Assembly: GCA_013112575.1 (NCBI GenBank)
Contig: JABFGG010000002.1
Coordinates: 372,001-436,000 of the forward strand
Direction of reading: 5' to 3'
Origin: Chloroflexota bacterium
GTDB taxonomy: Bacteria; Chloroflexota; Anaerolineae; Anaerolineales; UBA11579
Length of the DNA: 64,000 nt
Of this stretch, positions 60,744 to 64,000 are shown in pieces. Below the pieces are notes generated by a model. It ran no database searches, had not been told where the DNA came from, and saw only the letters and a list, made by a program, of their open reading frames with translations. The position numbers and the translations under genes were made by a program. Every line of letters begins with the position of its first letter. Position 1 is the stretch's first letter.

Positions 60744-61181
60744 ATGAATAGGACTTTGCGAACAATTGCTTATTTAGCAGCTGGAACTGGTTTAGTCGAT
60801 TCGATCTATTTGAGTTGGCTCAAGTTGGCTAATCAGGAATGTGGAGTTGGTGATTGTGACATCGTCAATTCCAGCCAATATGCTGAGATCAATGGCGTCC
60901 CTATTGCTCTGCTGGGTGCAGGCACATACGTGGTCATCTTGCTTGTGCTTTATATGCAGGACCAGGACAATTTCATTGGCAATAATTACAGGATGATCCT
61001 TTTTGCGCTTACGCTGGTGGGTGTGTTGTACTCAGCTTATCTGACCTACATTGAAGTGGCTGTTATCTTCGCGATTTGTCCTTTCTGTGTGGTTTCTGCA
61101 ATTACCATGCTGGTCTTATTTGTAATCACACTGATAGATATGTTTAGTATGGGTAAGGAAGACCCCATTACGCAGGAGTGA
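60744..61181 (+). CDS. Vitamin K epoxide reductase (VKOR) family protein
   Basis: 145 aa with four transmembrane helices. The active-site CxxC is C112-PF-C115 near the third/fourth helix, and the loop cysteines C33 and C38 with a nearby Ser pair ('DIVNSSQYAEINGVP') complete the VKOR set. No fused thioredoxin domain. It re-oxidises a disulfide-forming partner using a quinone, driving extracytoplasmic disulfide formation. It follows moeA by 12 bp and precedes a small Cys protein by 3 bp. Confidence 0.92.
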   Translation: MNRTLRTIAYLAAGTGLVDSIYLSWLKLANQECGVGDCDIVNSSQYAEINGVPIALLGAGTYVVILLVLYMQDQDNFIGNNYRMILFALTLVGVLYSAYLTYIEVAVIFAICPFCVVSAITMLVLFVITLIDMFSMGKEDPITQE

Positions 61182-61184
61182 TGT

Positions 61185-61418
61185 ATGCCAAGGATTCGTT
61201 GTCATTACCTGGATTGTGTGTTCATCGATGATGGTTTTTGCGCAGCCCCCGCTGTGGAACTAGATCCGGATGAGGGTTGTTTCACGTACCGTGTTGAGGG
61301 TACTACAGACGAGGATGATGATTGGACTGACGACGATGATCTCCTCGAACAGGAATGGGATGAGGTAAATCTTGAAGAGGATGAGGATGATGCCTGGCTG
61401 GATGAAGAGGATGATTAA
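61185..61418 (+). CDS. Small Cys-motif protein with highly acidic tail
   Basis: 77 aa. The N-terminal half has four cysteines (C6, C11, C19, C32) spaced like a small metal-binding or disulfide module (DUF1540-like spacing, uncertain). Residues ~38-77 are nearly all Asp, Glu and Trp. ATG 61185 has GGAG directly upstream, overlapping the VKOR stop region, so both genes are probably coupled. No signal peptide. Function unknown; a link to VKOR is suggested only by position. Confidence 0.75.
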   Translation: MPRIRCHYLDCVFIDDGFCAAPAVELDPDEGCFTYRVEGTTDEDDDWTDDDDLLEQEWDEVNLEEDEDDAWLDEEDD

Positions 61419-61516
61419 CCAGTTCGGGTAGATTCGTAGAAATTTGGGGGTGCGGTTGTTGTGAAACCCCAACTTATTTGTAATTTCGGATACAGGTAGA
61501 CTTTTTGTATGCCATG

Positions 61517-61522
61517 TATAAT
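61517..61522 (+). promoter_or_regulatory. -10 box upstream of metalloprotease-like gene
   Basis: TATAAT preceded directly by TG, about 28 bp before the ATG at 61551. No convincing -35 element is seen. Confidence 0.35.
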
Positions 61523-61550
61523 TAATATCTATATATGGTGAAAAACATTT

Positions 61551-63527
61551 ATGGATCGTGAAATCGCCCTCCAACTGAAACAAGCTCTGGAGCTATTGCG
61601 CTCTGGGCAGGCTGGTAATGCCCGCAAGATACTTGTGGAAGTGCTCAAGCAGGATGCCGACAGTGATCAGGCTTGGTTTCTGTTAAGTTTTGCCATTGAA
61701 GAAGAAGAACGCAAGATCTACGCAATCCAGCAAGCTTTGCGGATCAATCCTAGCAACGCTAAGGCTATAGAGCGTCTAGCTGCCTTGCAAGGGGTCGGTG
61801 ATACCGGTTCCCTGCAGAGTAAAGCGCCTGCCCCTCAGGCTCCACCCCCTCAGGCTCCACCCCCTCGGGAAGAACCCAAACGAGCAGGCACAGATCTGCT
61901 GAGCCAGCGCATGTCTACGCTCGATGAAGAACCTGTTGCTGAAGAGCCTGTCGCTCAGGTTGAGGCACAGCCTGCCTTTATCCCCGGGGCCGAATTCGAT
62001 GATGGTGAATTTGGGGAAGATGAAAAACCAAAGCGCGGGCGTGGGGCACGCATATTTCGGATTCTTCTCTTTGTTTTAGTTATATTGGTGGTAGTCGGTG
62101 CGATTGCTGGACTGTTTTTCTTTAGAGAAAGCATTCCTATTTTTAACAGCGCTGCCCCACAGCCTCAAGAGCAAGCTGCAGTGATAGATGAACCAACAGC
62201 CACTGCTACCGAGGAGGGTGGTTTACGAGAGTTGCCGCCAACCTGGACACCAACCATTGCCCCGACAGCAACCGAGACTCCCATCCCTCCCCCTACCTTC
62301 ACGGCAACACTGCCGCCTACACCGCTGCCACTGGCGCCTCCAATACAGGCAGCTATAGATGACATACGGCAACAGGTGAGTGATATCCGCCAATTGCCAA
62401 TTCTTAGTGAGCCTTTTGACAATATCGTCACTCGGGGCCGCGCAGAAGAAATTATCCGAGCTGAATATATCTCTGACCTTGTTGTAAGTGAATTGGAGGA
62501 TGAGAAACGCATTTTGGTGGCATTGGGACTTGTTGACCCTGACTATGATCTAGTTGCTTATACAATAAATGGCCGTGCTGGTAATATCGGCGGTTTCTAT
62601 ATCCCTGAACGAGATACGATATATGTCATTGGGCAGACATTTGGCGGAATTGAAAAGTGGATCTATTCTCATGAATTCACCCATGCTTTACAAGATCAGA
62701 ACTATGATTTGAATAGTTATGGAGTAAACCCTATTTGTGAAGTGGGGACTGATGGTTGCAAGGCTTTTCGAGCTTTGGCTGAAGGAGATGCTAGTTTATT
62801 GGCCGAGCAATGGCTAGCACGGTATGCTTCTGGTCAGGATTTGCAGGAAATATTAGCCTATTCCCCACCGCCTGGCTTGATCTTGGAAGAGTTTCCCCCG
62901 CCTTACGTTTCACGCGATTTATCCTTCCCGTATATGGAAGGGCGCGATTTTGTTGAAGCTGTCTATGACCAGGGCGGTTGGGAGGCAGTCAATGACGCAT
63001 ACGATGTACCCCCTATCACTACAGAGCAGATTCTACATCCTCAGAAATTCATAGATGGGGAGGAGCCGCTGATTTTGGAGGCTTTTAGTTTGAATAATGT
63101 TTTGGGGGAAGGCTGGCGCGAACTGCGGAATGATGATTTGGGTGAATGGTTGACTTTTTTGATCTTGGGGTATGGCGCAGATGTTAACACCCAAGCACCA
63201 GAAAATGTTGCTCGAGACGCGGCTGCGGGTTGGAATGGAGATCGCCTAGGGGTATATTACAATGACGGCAGCAATGAACTGGTATTAGCGGTGCAATGGT
63301 TCTGGGATTCTCCTACGGAAGCTAATGAATTCTTTGAGCATTTTGAGAATTATCTTGATCAGCGTTTTGATGGTTTCAGTATAGAGGGTCCTTTAGATGG
63401 CTTGTGCTGGGAGACCGAGACTGAGGCAACTTGTATGATAGGTGGGGTTGAAGAGTTGCTCTGGTTGATGGCGCCATCTCTCGAAATGATCGGAGAGATT
63501 TTTGATGAGTTTGACGTTGGATTTTGA
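61551..63527 (+). CDS. TPR-TM protein with extracytoplasmic HExxH metalloprotease-like domain
   Basis: 658 aa. Residues 1-80 are a TPR-like helical repeat ('SDQAWFLLSFAIEEEERKIY'). A Pro/Ala/Glu-rich spacer follows, with a 15-bp tandem duplication at 61833-61862 encoding PQAPP. A transmembrane helix (168-191) and a Thr/Pro linker (~205-262) lead to the outer domain. There, H374-E-F-T-H378 ('WIYSHEFTHALQDQNYDL') is a zincin motif, and E411 in 'RALAEGDASLLAEQW' could be the third zinc ligand of a gluzincin. It should be an outward-facing membrane peptidase with an intracellular interaction domain. Substrate unknown. Confidence 0.8.
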   Translation: MDREIALQLKQALELLRSGQAGNARKILVEVLKQDADSDQAWFLLSFAIEEEERKIYAIQQALRINPSNAKAIERLAALQGVGDTGSLQSKAPAPQAPPPQAPPPREEPKRAGTDLLSQRMSTLDEEPVAEEPVAQVEAQPAFIPGAEFDDGEFGEDEKPKRGRGARIFRILLFVLVILVVVGAIAGLFFFRESIPIFNSAAPQPQEQAAVIDEPTATATEEGGLRELPPTWTPTIAPTATETPIPPPTFTATLPPTPLPLAPPIQAAIDDIRQQVSDIRQLPILSEPFDNIVTRGRAEEIIRAEYISDLVVSELEDEKRILVALGLVDPDYDLVAYTINGRAGNIGGFYIPERDTIYVIGQTFGGIEKWIYSHEFTHALQDQNYDLNSYGVNPICEVGTDGCKAFRALAEGDASLLAEQWLARYASGQDLQEILAYSPPPGLILEEFPPPYVSRDLSFPYMEGRDFVEAVYDQGGWEAVNDAYDVPPITTEQILHPQKFIDGEEPLILEAFSLNNVLGEGWRELRNDDLGEWLTFLILGYGADVNTQAPENVARDAAAGWNGDRLGVYYNDGSNELVLAVQWFWDSPTEANEFFEHFENYLDQRFDGFSIEGPLDGLCWETETEATCMIGGVEELLWLMAPSLEMIGEIFDEFDVGF

Positions 63528-63678
63528 AAGCAACGCTAACAAGTGTGGTCTTAGAGCAGTATGACTTTGGAGCCATTAATTAAACGAATATCCCCTCTCC
63601 GAAAGTAAGCTTTTTCGTCTGTACCAGTTCATTGTATTTTTAATTGTTGGGTAGCCTATTCGAATTACGTCGTTTTAG

Positions 63679-63906
63679 CTATACCGGGGTTACCAAATAA
63701 CTTGGGGCATTCTCTCTTAGGAATTCAGCGCAGTAGGAATCCCCCAGTTTTCCGCTGAATGGTCTTCCTTCTGTAACTATAGCCCATTCTTTTAGGATTT
63801 CCCATCTTTGCTCAGGCGTTTCGTTAAATTTATCAGCTATTGGTTTTAACCAATCATAATAGTTTGCTGCACCTATCCTGCTTGCTAAAGTTTCCGAATC
63901 ATTCAT
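63679..63906 (-). CDS. Small uncharacterised soluble protein
   Basis: 75 aa, no membrane segment. A TAGGAG ribosome site about 9 nt before ATG 63906 and a TGCTATAAT extended -10 upstream support a real gene. The sequence ('ANYYDWLKPIADKFNETPEQ') looks helical. Not recognised. Confidence 0.6.
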   Translation of the reverse strand: MNDSETLASRIGAANYYDWLKPIADKFNETPEQRWEILKEWAIVTEGRPFSGKLGDSYCAEFLRENAPSYLVTPV

Positions 63907-63956
63907 TGTTAGTATCTCCTAAATAAACGGAGTTAGTGAATGCCTTAACAGTCCCA

Positions 63957-63965
63957 ATTATAGCA
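63957..63965 (-). promoter_or_regulatory. Extended -10 promoter of small gene
   Basis: Minus strand TGCTATAAT, about 50 bp upstream of ATG 63906, leaving a ~45-nt leader with a ribosome site. Confidence 0.5.
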
Positions 63966-64000
63966 AGAGGAGGTAGTACAAGCACTAATCATGCTTGGTT

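Noticed and set aside
1..64000. Mobile elements, integrases, toxin-antitoxin or phage-defence genes
   Set aside because: No transposase, recombinase, terminal repeats or known defence domains were seen; the single tRNA gene has no adjacent integrase or duplicated 3' end.

Overview
The window reads as a chromosomal segment of an uncultured-type Chloroflexota, most likely Anaerolineae. The taxonomic pointers are inference from style rather than a marker gene: Thr/Pro-rich 'TPTPT' linkers on secreted proteins, lipoproteins with FecR and beta-helix domains, BcsB-like and SpoIIE-like membrane proteins, frequent GTG/TTG starts, and a few start codons that sit directly behind a -10 box. No rRNA, phage, insertion sequence or CRISPR array is visible. 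One tRNA gene (Asp, GTC) is present.

Layout. (1) 1-6954, minus strand: a partial beta-propeller-like protein, then a three-gene operon (zinc-ribbon membrane protein, DUF2207-like membrane protein ending in a Cys-Ala tail, and a cysteine-stripped pseudo-radical-SAM protein with a PqqD-like N-terminus), then a small operon of nucleoside phosphorylase, glycosyltransferase and P-loop kinase. (2) 7063-30737, plus strand: a large exopolysaccharide locus. It holds a beta-helix lipoprotein, response regulator, priming sugar transferase, Gfo/Idh oxidoreductase, DegT aminotransferase, Wzz/BY-kinase-like protein, O-antigen ligase/polymerase, flippase, five glycosyltransferases or relatives, three polysaccharide deacetylase-type proteins, an AsnB-type amidotransferase, a second beta-helix protein and a FemAB/GNAT-type acyltransferase. 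(3) 30803-43772: a degenerate GGDEF membrane protein, then a second, minus-strand polymer locus read in the order Wzy/ligase-like protein, processive GT2, nucleotidyltransferase-like protein, B12-radical SAM, two methyltransferases and flippase, followed by a BcsB-like protein; a GT4 gene diverges from its head. (4) 43790-56846: SpoIIE-type phosphatase; divergent HTH-citrate synthase and citrate synthase genes sharing an operator-like inverted repeat; a secreted lipoprotein with a glycosidase-like barrel; a GcvT-like/twin CrtI-PYROXD2-like operon; and an ArsR, thioredoxin-like and permease cassette with a near-perfect operator palindrome. (5) 57035-63965: tRNA-Asp, a Rel-type (p)ppGpp enzyme, MoeA, VKOR, a small Cys/acidic protein, a TPR-TM metalloprotease-like protein and a small conserved-looking ORF.

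The most unusual system is at 1151-4426. The last gene keeps the PqqD-like (RiPP-recognition-type) region, the GGEP loop and the SPASM-like tail of a radical SAM peptide maturase but has only one cysteine in about 398 residues. It is translationally coupled (TGATG) to a membrane protein whose predicted cytoplasmic C-terminus is a poly-Gly stretch followed by seven cysteines in a Cys-Ala repeat. A second theme is loss of catalytic motifs in signalling proteins of the polysaccharide loci: a BY-kinase whose Walker A Lys is Arg, and a GGDEF domain without GGDEF.
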